Positions 1 through 7,006 of a stretch of DNA of 13,705 nucleotides are shown here, piece after piece. The position numbers were made by a program, and so were the translations under genes. The stretch is from DASUPK01 sp036377415 (lineage in GTDB: Bacteria; Actinomycetota; Thermoleophilia; Solirubrobacterales; 70-9). The DNA is taken from assembly GCA_036377415.1 (NCBI GenBank), contig DASUYK010000077.1, positions 1 through 13,705 on the forward strand, given 5' to 3'. The notes beneath the pieces were generated by a model. It saw only the letters and a program-made list of their open reading frames with translations. It was not told where the DNA came from and searched no databases. Numbering within the stretch: the stretch's first letter is position 1; each line of letters opens with the position of its first letter.

Positions 1-1
1 G

Positions 2-2026
2 GATAACGCCGACGAGACCGTCCTGATCCAGAGCGCGGGCGACGGCCAGACCGCCGATCAGCCCGCGTTTCGCGCGGTCGTCGATGACGTCGTCGCCGAG
101 CTCGAGGCGACCGAGAACGTGGTCGACGTCGAGAGCCCTTACTTCGCCGGGAGCGAGGGCGCGATCTCGCGGGACGGACGCTCGGCGCTCGTCACTCTCG
201 AGATCCCGGATCCGGGCGAGGACAGCGACGTCACTACCGAGGACCTGGTCGAGGCCCCGCTCGCGGTCGTCGAGCGCCTGGGGGAGGCGCATCCAGGGTT
301 CCGGATCGAGGAGTTCGGCGACGCGAGCGCAAACAAGCAGCTCAGCGAATCGTTCGAGGACGACTTCCGGCGGGCGGAGGTGACCTCGCTTCCGATCACC
401 CTGCTCATCCTCCTGCTCGCGTTCGCCGCCGTGGTTGCGGCGCTGGTGCCGCTGCTGTTGGCGGCGACCGCGGTCGCCGCGGCGGTCGGCCTGCTCGGGC
501 CGCTGAGCCAGCTCTGGCCGGTCGACGACGCGGCCACATCCGTCGTCCTCCTGGTCGGGCTCGCGGTCGGGGTCGACTACTCGATGTTCTATCTGCGGCG
601 GATGCGCGAGGAGAGGGCGCGGGGGAGCGGTTCGCAGACTGCCCTGGAGACCGCGGCGGCGACCTCGGGGCGCGCCGTGCTGGTCTCCGGCGTCACGGTC
701 GCGATTGCAATGGCCGGGATGTTCCTCGCCGGCGCCGCGACCTTCACCTCGTTCGCGGTCGGCACGATCGCAGTCGTCGCGATCGCGGTCGGGGGCTCGC
801 TGACCGTTCTGCCGGCGGTGCTCACGAAGCTCGGCGATCGCATCAACCGCGGCAGGATTCCGCTGCTGACCCGCCCGGAGGAGCGGGCGGCACACGAGTC
901 GCGCGTCTGGTCCGCGATCCTGGACCGGGTGCTGCGCAGGCCGGTGGCCGCGGCGGTCGGATCCACCGCCGTCCTACTCGTCCTGGCGAGCCCAGTCCTG
1001 AACCTGAAGCTGGCGGTGCCGGGGTTCGAGACGCTTCCGCGGGACCTTCCGGTGATCCAGACGTACGACCGAATCCAGGCTGCCTTTCCGGGCAATCAGA
1101 TCCCGGCCGAGGTCGTGATCGAGCGCGGCGACGCCTCCAACGTCGAGCTGACGATCAGCGTGCACGATCTCCGTGAGCAGGTCGAGGCGAGCGATGTCGT
1201 CGAGCCACCGGTGACGGTCCAGTTCAGCTCGGATCACCGCGTTGCCGTCGTCAACGTTCCGATCGTCGGCGACGGCACCAACGAGACTTCCTACGCCGCA
1301 CTCGCCGAGCTTCGCGACGAAATCGTCCCCGCGGCGGTGGGTCCGCATCCCGGCCTCGAGGCCAACGTGACCGGCTACACGGCGGGCTCCAAGGACTTCA
1401 ACGACCTGATGGAGACCCGGGTCCCGGTCGTGTTCGTCTTCGTCCTCGGGCTCGCCTTCCTCCTCCTCCTGGTCACCTTCCGCTCGATCGTGATCCCGAT
1501 CAAGGCGATCCTGCTGAACCTGCTGTCCGTCGGCGCGGCGTACGGGGTCGTGGTCTGGATCTTCCAGGAGGGCCATCTCGAGTCGGTGCTCGACTTCGAG
1601 TCGACCGGGGCGATCGTCTCGTGGCTGCCGCTCTTTCTGTTCGTGCTCCTGTTCGGGCTCTCGATGGACTACCACGTGTTCATCCTCAGCCGGGTCCGCG
1701 AGGCGTACGACAGAGGGATGCCGACGAGAGAGGCGGTCAGCCGCGGGATCAAGGGCACGGCGTCGGTGGTGACCGCGGCGGCGGCGGTGATGATCGCCGT
1801 CTTCGCGATCTTCGCGACCCTCTCCTCGGTGATCTTCAAGCAGTTCGGCGTCGGCCTCGCCGTCGCAGTCCTGATCGACGCGACGATAATCCGCGGGATC
1901 CTGCTCCCCGCGACGATGACGCTTCTCGGCGATTGGAACTGGTACCTGCCGCGAGCGCTCGACTGGCTGCCGAGGATCGGCGGACCGGGGGACAGGGGGA
2001 CGGAGGCGAAGCCGACGAAGGCCTAG
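2..2026 (+). CDS. MMPL/RND family transporter (5' partial)
   Basis: The reading frame is open from base 2, so the N-terminus is upstream; 674 residues are visible. It starts inside the first extracytoplasmic loop, then shows a helix bundle (about 385-860), a second outer loop (about 1010-1420) and a second bundle (about 1420-1960), which is the duplicated RND layout. Each bundle carries the Asp-Tyr pair typical of MMPL proteins: GVDYS (Asp at 575-577, Tyr at 578-580) and SMDYH (Asp at 1667-1669, Tyr at 1670-1672). In MmpL3 these pairs form the proton relay, so a proton-driven exporter of lipids or other hydrophobic molecules is likely; the substrate cannot be read from sequence. The C-terminus after the last helix is short, without the long cytoplasmic tail of MmpL3. 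It ends 10 bp from the stop of the convergent lipoprotein gene, and no terminator is visible between them. Confidence 0.93.
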   Translation, partial: DNADETVLIQSAGDGQTADQPAFRAVVDDVVAELEATENVVDVESPYFAGSEGAISRDGRSALVTLEIPDPGEDSDVTTEDLVEAPLAVVERLGEAHPGFRIEEFGDASANKQLSESFEDDFRRAEVTSLPITLLILLLAFAAVVAALVPLLLAATAVAAAVGLLGPLSQLWPVDDAATSVVLLVGLAVGVDYSMFYLRRMREERARGSGSQTALETAAATSGRAVLVSGVTVAIAMAGMFLAGAATFTSFAVGTIAVVAIAVGGSLTVLPAVLTKLGDRINRGRIPLLTRPEERAAHESRVWSAILDRVLRRPVAAAVGSTAVLLVLASPVLNLKLAVPGFETLPRDLPVIQTYDRIQAAFPGNQIPAEVVIERGDASNVELTISVHDLREQVEASDVVEPPVTVQFSSDHRVAVVNVPIVGDGTNETSYAALAELRDEIVPAAVGPHPGLEANVTGYTAGSKDFNDLMETRVPVVFVFVLGLAFLLLLVTFRSIVIPIKAILLNLLSVGAAYGVVVWIFQEGHLESVLDFESTGAIVSWLPLFLFVLLFGLSMDYHVFILSRVREAYDRGMPTREAVSRGIKGTASVVTAAAAVMIAVFAIFATLSSVIFKQFGVGLAVAVLIDATIIRGILLPATMTLLGDWNWYLPRALDWLPRIGGPGDRGTEAKPTKA

Positions 2027-2036
2027 CGGGTGGGCG

Positions 2037-3011
2037 TCACTCGATGTATCCGAAGTCCTCCAGGTACCGCAGGGCCGCCTCCTGTGGCTTCTCCCCATCG
2101 ACGTCGACGCGTGCGTTCAGCTCCTGCATCAGGTCGAGCGTGAGGTTCTCCTGGACGCTGGTGACGGTCTCCGCAAAGTCAGGTCCCGCTGCATCCACGG
2201 TCTGCCGGCGGGCGACGAAGAGGACGTTCCCGGCCGGCAGCACGCCCTTGTCGTCGTCGAGGATCACGTACTCGTCGGAGACGAAGAGCTGTGGATCCGT
2301 GGTGAACAGGATCGAGAGGTCGGCCTTGCCCTTGGCGAGCACCTCGTAGCGCCGGTCGATCTCGACGGGGGTGAAGCTCTCGAACTTGAGCGCGTAGTAG
2401 CGCTCCAGCCCCGCCAGGCAGTCGATCCTTCGACGACACTCCGGCGCGCCGTAGAGCGTCAGGTCCTGCGAGACGCCTTCGAGGTCGGAGATCTTCGTGA
2501 CCCCGAGCTCGTCGGCCCTCTCGGTCAGGAGCCCGACCGCGTTCGCGCTCGAGAACGGGGTGGGCGGAAGGGCGACCAGGCCGAGCCGCCCGAAGTCGTC
2601 CCGGCTCTCCTCGGAGGCCTGTTCGGCATCGGCGGGGATCGCCTCGGGCGGCAGCTCGAAGAACGAGGTCAGCGCCGTTGATGTGTACTCCGGGTAGGCA
2701 TCGATCGTTCCCTCACGCAGCGCGGCGAGGGCGATCCGCTCCGAGCCCAGGTTGAGATCGGTATGGACGTCATAGCCGGCAGCGTCGAGCGCGTTGGCGT
2801 AGATCTCGGCGAGGATGTACTGCTCCGTGAAGTTCTTCGAGCCGACGGTGATCTCGATGCGGTCGTTGCTCGGATTCCGCTTGATCAGGTTTTCGCTCAG
2901 GTCGCTCCCGCCTTCGTTCCCGGCGCTCCCGCTGCCGCATGCGGCAAGAGCGACAGCGAGGAAGATCGCGGCGAGGGGGGTGAATGTCCGGGGGCGAGTC
3001 AGGATGCTCAT
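2037..3011 (-). CDS. Glycine betaine/osmoprotectant ABC transporter substrate-binding lipoprotein (OpuAC family)
   Basis: A 324-residue protein with a lipoprotein signal: basic N-terminus, hydrophobic stretch and lipobox LAAC with Cys25 as the lipidated residue. The mature part has the OpuAC (PF04069) signatures TVGSKNFTEQ at 55-64, a LNLGSERIALAAL segment at 87-98 and DAYPEYTSTAL at 104-114, as in ProX/OpuCC/OsmF-type proteins that bind quaternary ammonium compounds. Cys192 and Cys198 could form a disulfide. The ATG is supported by an AAGGGA Shine-Dalgarno sequence 6 nt upstream. It should capture betaine, choline or a similar solute outside the membrane and pass it to an ABC permease. No permease or ATPase gene lies next to it on either side, so in this window it is an orphan component. 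It is divergent from the aminotransferase gene and convergent with the MMPL gene. The family is clear; the ligand is not. Confidence 0.93.
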   Translation of the reverse strand: MSILTRPRTFTPLAAIFLAVALAACGSGSAGNEGGSDLSENLIKRNPSNDRIEITVGSKNFTEQYILAEIYANALDAAGYDVHTDLNLGSERIALAALREGTIDAYPEYTSTALTSFFELPPEAIPADAEQASEESRDDFGRLGLVALPPTPFSSANAVGLLTERADELGVTKISDLEGVSQDLTLYGAPECRRRIDCLAGLERYYALKFESFTPVEIDRRYEVLAKGKADLSILFTTDPQLFVSDEYVILDDDKGVLPAGNVLFVARRQTVDAAGPDFAETVTSVQENLTLDLMQELNARVDVDGEKPQEAALRYLEDFGYIE

Positions 3012-3017
3012 CCGAGG

Positions 3018-3023
3018 TCCCTT
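3018..3023 (-). promoter_or_regulatory. Shine-Dalgarno of the OpuAC lipoprotein gene
   Basis: On the minus strand AAGGGA lies 6 nt before the ATG at 3011. It fixes this ATG as the start. This gene is one of the few in the window with a clear ribosome binding site, in contrast to the divergent gene at 3094. Confidence 0.7.
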
Positions 3024-3056
3024 GCTCGTCCGTGAGCGATTGCCTCTGGATCGACA

Positions 3057-3062
3057 AGCCTA
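3057..3062 (-). promoter_or_regulatory. Putative -10 element (TAGGCT) for the OpuAC lipoprotein gene
   Basis: TAGGCT on the minus strand would start transcription near 3050, giving a leader of about 38 nt that contains the AAGGGA ribosome binding site. The same hexamer occurs on the plus strand at 3081-3086 for the divergent aminotransferase, so the two promoters stand back to back within 30 bp. No convincing -35 is visible. Confidence 0.4.
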
Positions 3063-3080
3063 CGCCGATCAGGGCCGGGC

Positions 3081-3086
3081 TAGGCT
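3081..3086 (+). promoter_or_regulatory. Putative -10 element (TAGGCT) for a leaderless aminotransferase mRNA
   Basis: TAGGCT is followed by 7 nt (GCGGTGG) and then the ATG at 3094, so transcription would begin at or within a base of the start codon. There is no good Shine-Dalgarno sequence in between. This agrees with leaderless initiation, which is common in Actinomycetota. No clear -35 is seen. Confidence 0.5.
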
Positions 3087-3093
3087 GCGGTGG

Positions 3094-4455
3094 ATGTCGC
3101 AGAAACCGCTCGACCGCAACCGGCTCGCGGCTCTGATCGAGCGGGAGGAGCGGAGCTTCATCGAGCGGCATCCCCGCTCGCGGGAGCTCTTCGAGCGTGG
3201 TCGGAGAGCGCTCCTCGCCGGCGTCCCGATGCCGTGGATGACTCAGTGGGCGAGCCCCTTCCCCGTCTTCGCGACGAGCGCCGCGGGAGCGCGATTCATG
3301 GACGTCGACGAAAACGAGTACCTCGATCTCTGCCTCGGGGACACCGGCGCGATGACCGGCCACTCACCGCCGCCGACCGCCGCGGCGGTTGCCGAGCGCG
3401 CCGCGCACGGAATCACGCTGATGCTGCCGACGGACGACGCAAGCCGGGTCGCGGAGGAGCTCGCACGGCGATTCGGCCTGCCGCGCTGGCAGTTCGCGCT
3501 GACCGCGACGGACGCGAACCGCTTCGCCCTGCGCCTGGCGAGGGCGATCACGGCCCGGCCGAGGATCCTCGTCTACGCCTGGTGCTACCACGGCACGGTC
3601 GACGAGAGCTTCGCGATCGAGGTCGAGGGCGAGACCCGCGCCCGCCCGGACAACATCGGTCCCCCCGTCGACCCGGCGCTGACGACCCGCGCGATCGAGT
3701 GGAACGACGTCGATGCCCTCGAGCGCGCACTGGCGCCCGGCGACGTCGCCTGCGTCCTCGCGGAGCCGGCAATGACCAACGCCGGAATCGTCCTCCCCGA
3801 CCCGGGCTACCACGAGGCGCTTCGCGGACTGACGCTCGAGCACGGGACCTTGCTGGTGATCGACGAGACCCACACCTTCTGTGCCGGCCCGGGCGGCTAC
3901 ACCGCCGCTGCGGGACTGGAGCCCGACATGCTCACGATCGGAAAGGCGATCGCCGCCGGGATCCCCGCCGCCGCCTACGGCATGACCGAGGCGGTCGCCG
4001 AGCGTGTCACCGCCCACCACCGGATGTTGGAGGCATCCGACGTCGGCGGGATCGGCGGAACGCTGGCAGGGAATGCCCTCTCCCTTGCGGCGATCCGGGC
4101 GACCCTCGAGGAGGTCCTGACCGACGCCGCATTCGATCGGATGATCCGCGTCGCGGAGCGCTACGAGACCGGGGTGAACGAGGTGATCGCGGCGCGCCGG
4201 GTTCCGTGGCACGCCACCCGGCTCGGCTGTCGGGTCGAGTACCACTTCCGGCCCAATCCTCCGCGCAACGGGTCGGAGGCGATCGCGGCCGATGACGCGA
4301 TGCTCGGCCGCTACATGCATCTGCATGCCCTGAACCGCGGGATCCTGCTCACCCCGTTCCACAACATGGCGCTGATCTGTCCGGAGACGACCGACGCCGA
4401 CATCGACCTGCACACCGCCGCCTTCGACGAGGCGGTCGCCACCCTGGTCGGCTGA
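3094..4455 (+). CDS. Class III PLP-dependent aminotransferase (glutamate-1-semialdehyde aminomutase/beta-amino-acid transaminase-like)
   Basis: A 453-residue fold-type I PLP enzyme. Visible motifs are the YHGTVDE segment near 170, the PLP-ring aspartate Asp257 in VIDETHTF, Schiff-base lysine Lys284 in LTIGKAIAAG, and GGTLAGN at 321-327, whose Thr323 should bind the cofactor phosphate across the dimer. The frame is open back to 2815, but ATG 3094 is chosen because the 7 nt-distant TAGGCT gives a leaderless start and because homologues begin near the SRELFERGRRALLAGVPMPW segment. The Gly-rich stretch after the lysine in true GSA aminomutases (GGG-P-GAYGG) is here AIAAGIPAAAYGM, and the usual SGTEA is ATDAN. 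It is therefore probably not the haem-pathway HemL. Related class III enzymes include beta-phenylalanine aminotransferases, which share this N-terminal layout. The stop codon is 17 nt before the dehydrogenase ATG, indicating an operon with acyl-CoA enzymes and an amino or beta-amino acid catabolic role (inference). Confidence 0.88.
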   Translation: MSQKPLDRNRLAALIEREERSFIERHPRSRELFERGRRALLAGVPMPWMTQWASPFPVFATSAAGARFMDVDENEYLDLCLGDTGAMTGHSPPPTAAAVAERAAHGITLMLPTDDASRVAEELARRFGLPRWQFALTATDANRFALRLARAITARPRILVYAWCYHGTVDESFAIEVEGETRARPDNIGPPVDPALTTRAIEWNDVDALERALAPGDVACVLAEPAMTNAGIVLPDPGYHEALRGLTLEHGTLLVIDETHTFCAGPGGYTAAAGLEPDMLTIGKAIAAGIPAAAYGMTEAVAERVTAHHRMLEASDVGGIGGTLAGNALSLAAIRATLEEVLTDAAFDRMIRVAERYETGVNEVIAARRVPWHATRLGCRVEYHFRPNPPRNGSEAIAADDAMLGRYMHLHALNRGILLTPFHNMALICPETTDADIDLHTAAFDEAVATLVG

Positions 4456-4472
4456 GAGCTTGTCGATTGGTG

Positions 4473-6029
4473 ATGTCCGGACGCCCTCTCAGCAAAGGAC
4501 GGGCACCCGTCCCCACGTGCGTCGGGGTGGTCGGCGCGGGGACGATGGGCGCCGGAATCGCCCAGCTCGCCGTCCAGGCGGGCGCCCGGACGCTTCTGCA
4601 TGACCCGATTCCGGATGCGCTCGAGGCGGGGGCGGAGAAGATCGAGTCGATCCTCGCCAGGCTCGCCGGGAAGGGGAAGATCAGCGCGGAGGGGGCCGAG
4701 GCGGCGATCGCCCGCCTCGAGCCCGTGGGCGGGATCGAGGGCCTTGCCCCGGCGGAGATCGTGATCGAGGCGGCTCCGGAGAGGCTCGAGCTGAAGGTCG
4801 AGCTGCTCGCGAAGCTGGCAGAGATCGTCGGCCCCCAGTGCGTGATCGCGACCAACACCTCCTCGCTCTCGGTCACCGAGCTCGCCGCGGCGACACCCGG
4901 CCCGGAGCGCGTGGTCGGGATGCACTTCTTCAACCCGGCTCCGGTGATGCGTCTGGTCGAGGTCGTTGCGGGAATCGCATCGGCCGATCGCGCTCTCGCC
5001 ACCGCCCGTGCCCTCGGGGAGGCGATGGGCAAGCGGGTGATCGACGCCGCGGATGTCGCCGGATTTCTCGTCAACCGCTGCAACCGCCCCTACTCGCTCG
5101 AATCGCTGAAGCTCCTCGAGGAGGGGATCGCCGACGTCGAGACGATCGACAGGATCGAGCGGACGGTCGGAGGCTTTCGGATGGGCTCCTTCGAGCTGAT
5201 GGACCTGATCGGGATCGAGACGAACCACGCGGTCGCCGAGATGCTCCACCGGCGGTCATACGGTGAGCCGCGCTACCGACCCTCGCCGCTTCAGGCACAG
5301 AAGATCGCCGCCGGCGAGCTCGGCCGAAAGTCGGGACGGGGCTGGTACGACTACAGGGGAGGGGGCGAGCACCGCCCCGACGATCCCTCCCCTCCCGGGG
5401 CGGGAGGCGGCGACGGCAGGACCCTCCTGGTCCGTGGCTCGCTGCCAGCCGCGGACCTGCTCCGGTCGATGGCCGCCGACGCCGGATGGGGTGTTTCCAG
5501 CGATGCGGACGGCGACGCGTGGCTCGCGATCGACTTCGGCGAACACCCCCCGCTGGGCGGTCCTCGCCTCCGCCACCTGCACGACGGCTCGCTGCATGCG
5601 CTCGACCCGGAGGCCGCCGGGTTCCACCTCGTTCCACCCCTGGAAGGGGCGAGCGGAATCGAGGTCACCTTCACCGATCGATCCGATCCCGAGGCGCTCT
5701 CGCGGACCGAGCAGCTCGTCCGGACGCTTGGCAGGATCCCCGAGCAGGTCGGCGACGCGCCGGGACTAGCACTCGGGAGGGTGGTATGCCAGCTGATCAA
5801 CGAGGCCGCATTCTTCGTCGGCGAGGGCCATGGGACGGCTGGCGATGTCGACGCGGGACTCGAGCTGGGCGTGAACCATCCCCGCGGCCCGATCAGCTGG
5901 TCGCGCGAGCTCGGACTCGAGCACGTGGCCTCGGTGCTGGGCTCGCTCCGGCGCGAGCTCGGCGAGGAGCGCTACCGGGTCGCGCCGCTCCTTCGCCGCC
6001 GGATCGCGCTGGGGGCGGACCTCGCCTGA
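4473..6029 (+). CDS. 3-hydroxyacyl-CoA dehydrogenase, two-domain PaaH/FadB2-like
   Basis: A 518-residue protein counted from ATG 4473; TTG 4467 and GTG 4470 are adjacent in-frame alternatives, and only a weak GAGAG lies upstream. Order: NAD-binding Rossmann domain with GAGTMG at 21-26, first C-terminal 3HCDH domain ending near 295 with the KSGRGWYDY motif, a Gly/Pro-rich linker, a region at about 310-395 resembling the reduced Rossmann domain (PF18321), and a second 3HCDH domain at about 405-510. Catalytic residues align with mammalian HAD: Ser130/131 in TNTSSLS, His151 in GMHFFNP, Glu163 and Asn201 in FLVNRCNRP, with His-Glu spacing 12 and His-Asn spacing 50 as in the known enzyme. It should oxidise 3-hydroxyacyl-CoA to 3-oxoacyl-CoA with NAD(P)+. 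The length and second half resemble the long phenylacetate-pathway dehydrogenases more than the short HbdA form. It is co-oriented with the enoyl-CoA hydratase, the preceding step of beta-oxidation. Confidence 0.93.
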   Translation: MSGRPLSKGRAPVPTCVGVVGAGTMGAGIAQLAVQAGARTLLHDPIPDALEAGAEKIESILARLAGKGKISAEGAEAAIARLEPVGGIEGLAPAEIVIEAAPERLELKVELLAKLAEIVGPQCVIATNTSSLSVTELAAATPGPERVVGMHFFNPAPVMRLVEVVAGIASADRALATARALGEAMGKRVIDAADVAGFLVNRCNRPYSLESLKLLEEGIADVETIDRIERTVGGFRMGSFELMDLIGIETNHAVAEMLHRRSYGEPRYRPSPLQAQKIAAGELGRKSGRGWYDYRGGGEHRPDDPSPPGAGGGDGRTLLVRGSLPAADLLRSMAADAGWGVSSDADGDAWLAIDFGEHPPLGGPRLRHLHDGSLHALDPEAAGFHLVPPLEGASGIEVTFTDRSDPEALSRTEQLVRTLGRIPEQVGDAPGLALGRVVCQLINEAAFFVGEGHGTAGDVDAGLELGVNHPRGPISWSRELGLEHVASVLGSLRRELGEERYRVAPLLRRRIALGADLA

Positions 6030-6062
6030 GTCGCGTCCGCGCGTCCCCCGCGGCCGAGCGCA

Positions 6063-6068
6063 TACGCT
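6063..6068 (+). promoter_or_regulatory. Putative -10 element (TACGCT) before the small ORF and enoyl-CoA hydratase
   Basis: TACGCT is the same hexamer found before the membrane protein gene at 12307. It would start transcription near 6075, leaving about 20 nt of leader with the AAGGAGG ribosome binding site. It overlaps a short inverted repeat (GAGCG-CATA-CGCTC, 6056-6069). If active, it would let the small ORF and hydratase be expressed apart from the upstream dehydrogenase. Confidence 0.35.
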
Positions 6069-6079
6069 CCGGCGACGCG

Positions 6080-6086
6080 AAGGAGG
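6080..6086 (+). promoter_or_regulatory. Strong Shine-Dalgarno (AAGGAGG) of the small ORF
   Basis: AAGGAGG is near-perfectly complementary to the 16S rRNA 3' end and lies 9 nt before ATG 6096. It is the strongest ribosome binding site seen in the window, and it belongs to an ORF of only 24 codons. Confidence 0.65.
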
Positions 6087-6095
6087 AAGGCCGGC

Positions 6096-6170
6096 ATGAC
6101 CCACAACCTGGGCGGCAGGCCGGGCACCTGCGTGTCCTTCATCTCGATCGTCGGAAAGGAAGAGGGATGA
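6096..6170 (+). CDS. Candidate 24-residue small protein/leader peptide coupled to the enoyl-CoA hydratase
   Basis: A short ORF encoding MTHNLGGRPGTCVSFISIVG followed by KEEG. It has a strong AAGGAGG site at ideal spacing. Its TGA overlaps the ATG of the enoyl-CoA hydratase as ATGA at 6167-6170, the standard arrangement for translational coupling. Codon third positions are G or C in 21 of 24 codons, and the three exceptions all fall in the last six codons, where the DNA also forms the hydratase's own ribosome binding site. The hydratase frame through the same stretch shows no such bias. These points argue for real translation. I do not recognise the peptide; it has one Cys, a short hydrophobic stretch (CVSFISIV) and a charged end. 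It may be a coupling leader, an attenuator-type peptide or a small partner protein. It is too short for a domain assignment. Confidence 0.5.
   Translation: MTHNLGGRPGTCVSFISIVGKEEG
6155..6160 (+). promoter_or_regulatory. Shine-Dalgarno of the enoyl-CoA hydratase inside the small ORF
   Basis: AAAGGA lies 6 nt before ATG 6167, followed by AGAGGG. It sits within the last codons of the small ORF, so the hydratase could be translated both by re-initiation and by independent ribosome entry. Confidence 0.6.
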
Positions 6171-6937
6171 GCGAAGACCCCCTGCTCGTGGAGGAGCGCG
6201 GCTCGATCCTCGTGCTGACGCTGAACCGCCCCGATGCGCGAAACGCGATCGACCACCCCACCGCCGAGGCGATCGCTGCGGCACTCGACCGGCTCGATCA
6301 GGAGGACGGGCTCTCGGTCGGCGTGATCACCGGGGCCGGTAAGGGCTTCAGTGCCGGGATGGACCTGAAGGCGTTCGCCTCGGGCGGCAAGCGGCCCTGG
6401 GCGGGAGACCGCGGCTTCGCCGGGATCGTTCGAAAGCCGTCGCGGAAGCCGATGATCGCCGCGATCGAGGGCTTCGCGGTCGCCGGGGGTCTCGAGATCG
6501 CCCTCGCCTGCGATTTGATCGTCGCCTCGAAGGGGACGAAGCTCGGGGTTCCCGAGGTGAAGCGCTCCCTCGTAGCCGCGGGGGGCGCCCTCCGCCGGCT
6601 CCCGCAGCGCTTCCCGCGCGAGCTGGCGACCGAGCTGATCCTGACCGGCGAGCTGATCACGGCCGACCGGGCCTACGAGCTCGGCGCGATCAGCCGGCTG
6701 ACCGAGCCGGGCGGGGCACTCGACGCCGCGATGGAGCTCGCCGAGACGATCGTCGAGAACGGGCCGCTGGCGCTGGTCGCCTCGAAGGAGATCCTCGACA
6801 AGCAGGACTCCTGGACGCTGGAGGAGTTCTGGAGGAACCAGGACGAGATCACGCCTCCGGTCTTCCGGTCCGAGGACGCGCAGGAGGGGGCCCGGGCGTT
6901 CGCCGAGAAGCGCGACCCCGTCTGGAAGGGGCGCTGA
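6167..6937 (+). CDS. Enoyl-CoA hydratase/isomerase family protein (crotonase)
   Basis: A 256-residue protein, normal length for a single-domain crotonase. The frame is open far upstream, but ATG 6167 is right: it has its own ribosome binding site, and the crotonase fold starts at once with LLVEERGSILVLTLNRP. Oxyanion-hole/CoA-binding segments are GKGFSAGMDL at 58-67 and AVAGGLEIALACD at 104-116. Both catalytic glutamates of mitochondrial enoyl-CoA hydratase are matched, Glu110 (GGLE) and Glu130 (GVPE), at the same spacing of 20, so hydration of 2-trans-enoyl-CoA to 3-hydroxyacyl-CoA is expected. The usual PGAGG after the second glutamate reads VAAGG, so substrate range may differ. Its product would be the substrate of the upstream dehydrogenase. 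The start overlaps the stop of a 24-codon ORF. A tRNA gene with its own putative promoter follows 69 bp downstream. Confidence 0.93.
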   Translation: MSEDPLLVEERGSILVLTLNRPDARNAIDHPTAEAIAAALDRLDQEDGLSVGVITGAGKGFSAGMDLKAFASGGKRPWAGDRGFAGIVRKPSRKPMIAAIEGFAVAGGLEIALACDLIVASKGTKLGVPEVKRSLVAAGGALRRLPQRFPRELATELILTGELITADRAYELGAISRLTEPGGALDAAMELAETIVENGPLALVASKEILDKQDSWTLEEFWRNQDEITPPVFRSEDAQEGARAFAEKRDPVWKGR

Positions 6938-6989
6938 GCTGGGGCGCTTCGACGTCTCCTGGGCGCCGCCGATGGATCTCCGACGGCCG

Positions 6990-6995
6990 TACACT
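6990..6995 (+). promoter_or_regulatory. Putative -10 element (TACACT) of the tRNA-Thr gene
   Basis: TACACT lies 11 nt before the mature tRNA 5' end, giving a precursor with a short leader of about 5 nt for RNase P removal. It matches the TANNNT form seen elsewhere in the window. Confidence 0.4.
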
Positions 6996-7006
6996 CAAGC
7001 GGCAGC

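Noticed and set aside
974..2098. A 374-codon minus-strand ORF rich in Arg, Asp and His, opposite the MMPL gene.
   Set aside because: It is very charged and repetitive in composition, as expected for the antisense of a GC-rich membrane-protein gene, while the plus-strand frame has clear MMPL motifs.
3094..4455. Annotation of the aminotransferase as HemL (glutamate-1-semialdehyde aminomutase).
   Set aside because: The Gly-rich loop after the PLP lysine and the SGTEA segment both differ, and the operon partners are acyl-CoA enzymes rather than haem genes.
6938..7006. A possible terminator between the hydratase and the tRNA (GCCG...CGGC near 6966-6987).
   Set aside because: The stem is only 4 bp with a long loop and no T-run, too weak to report as a feature.
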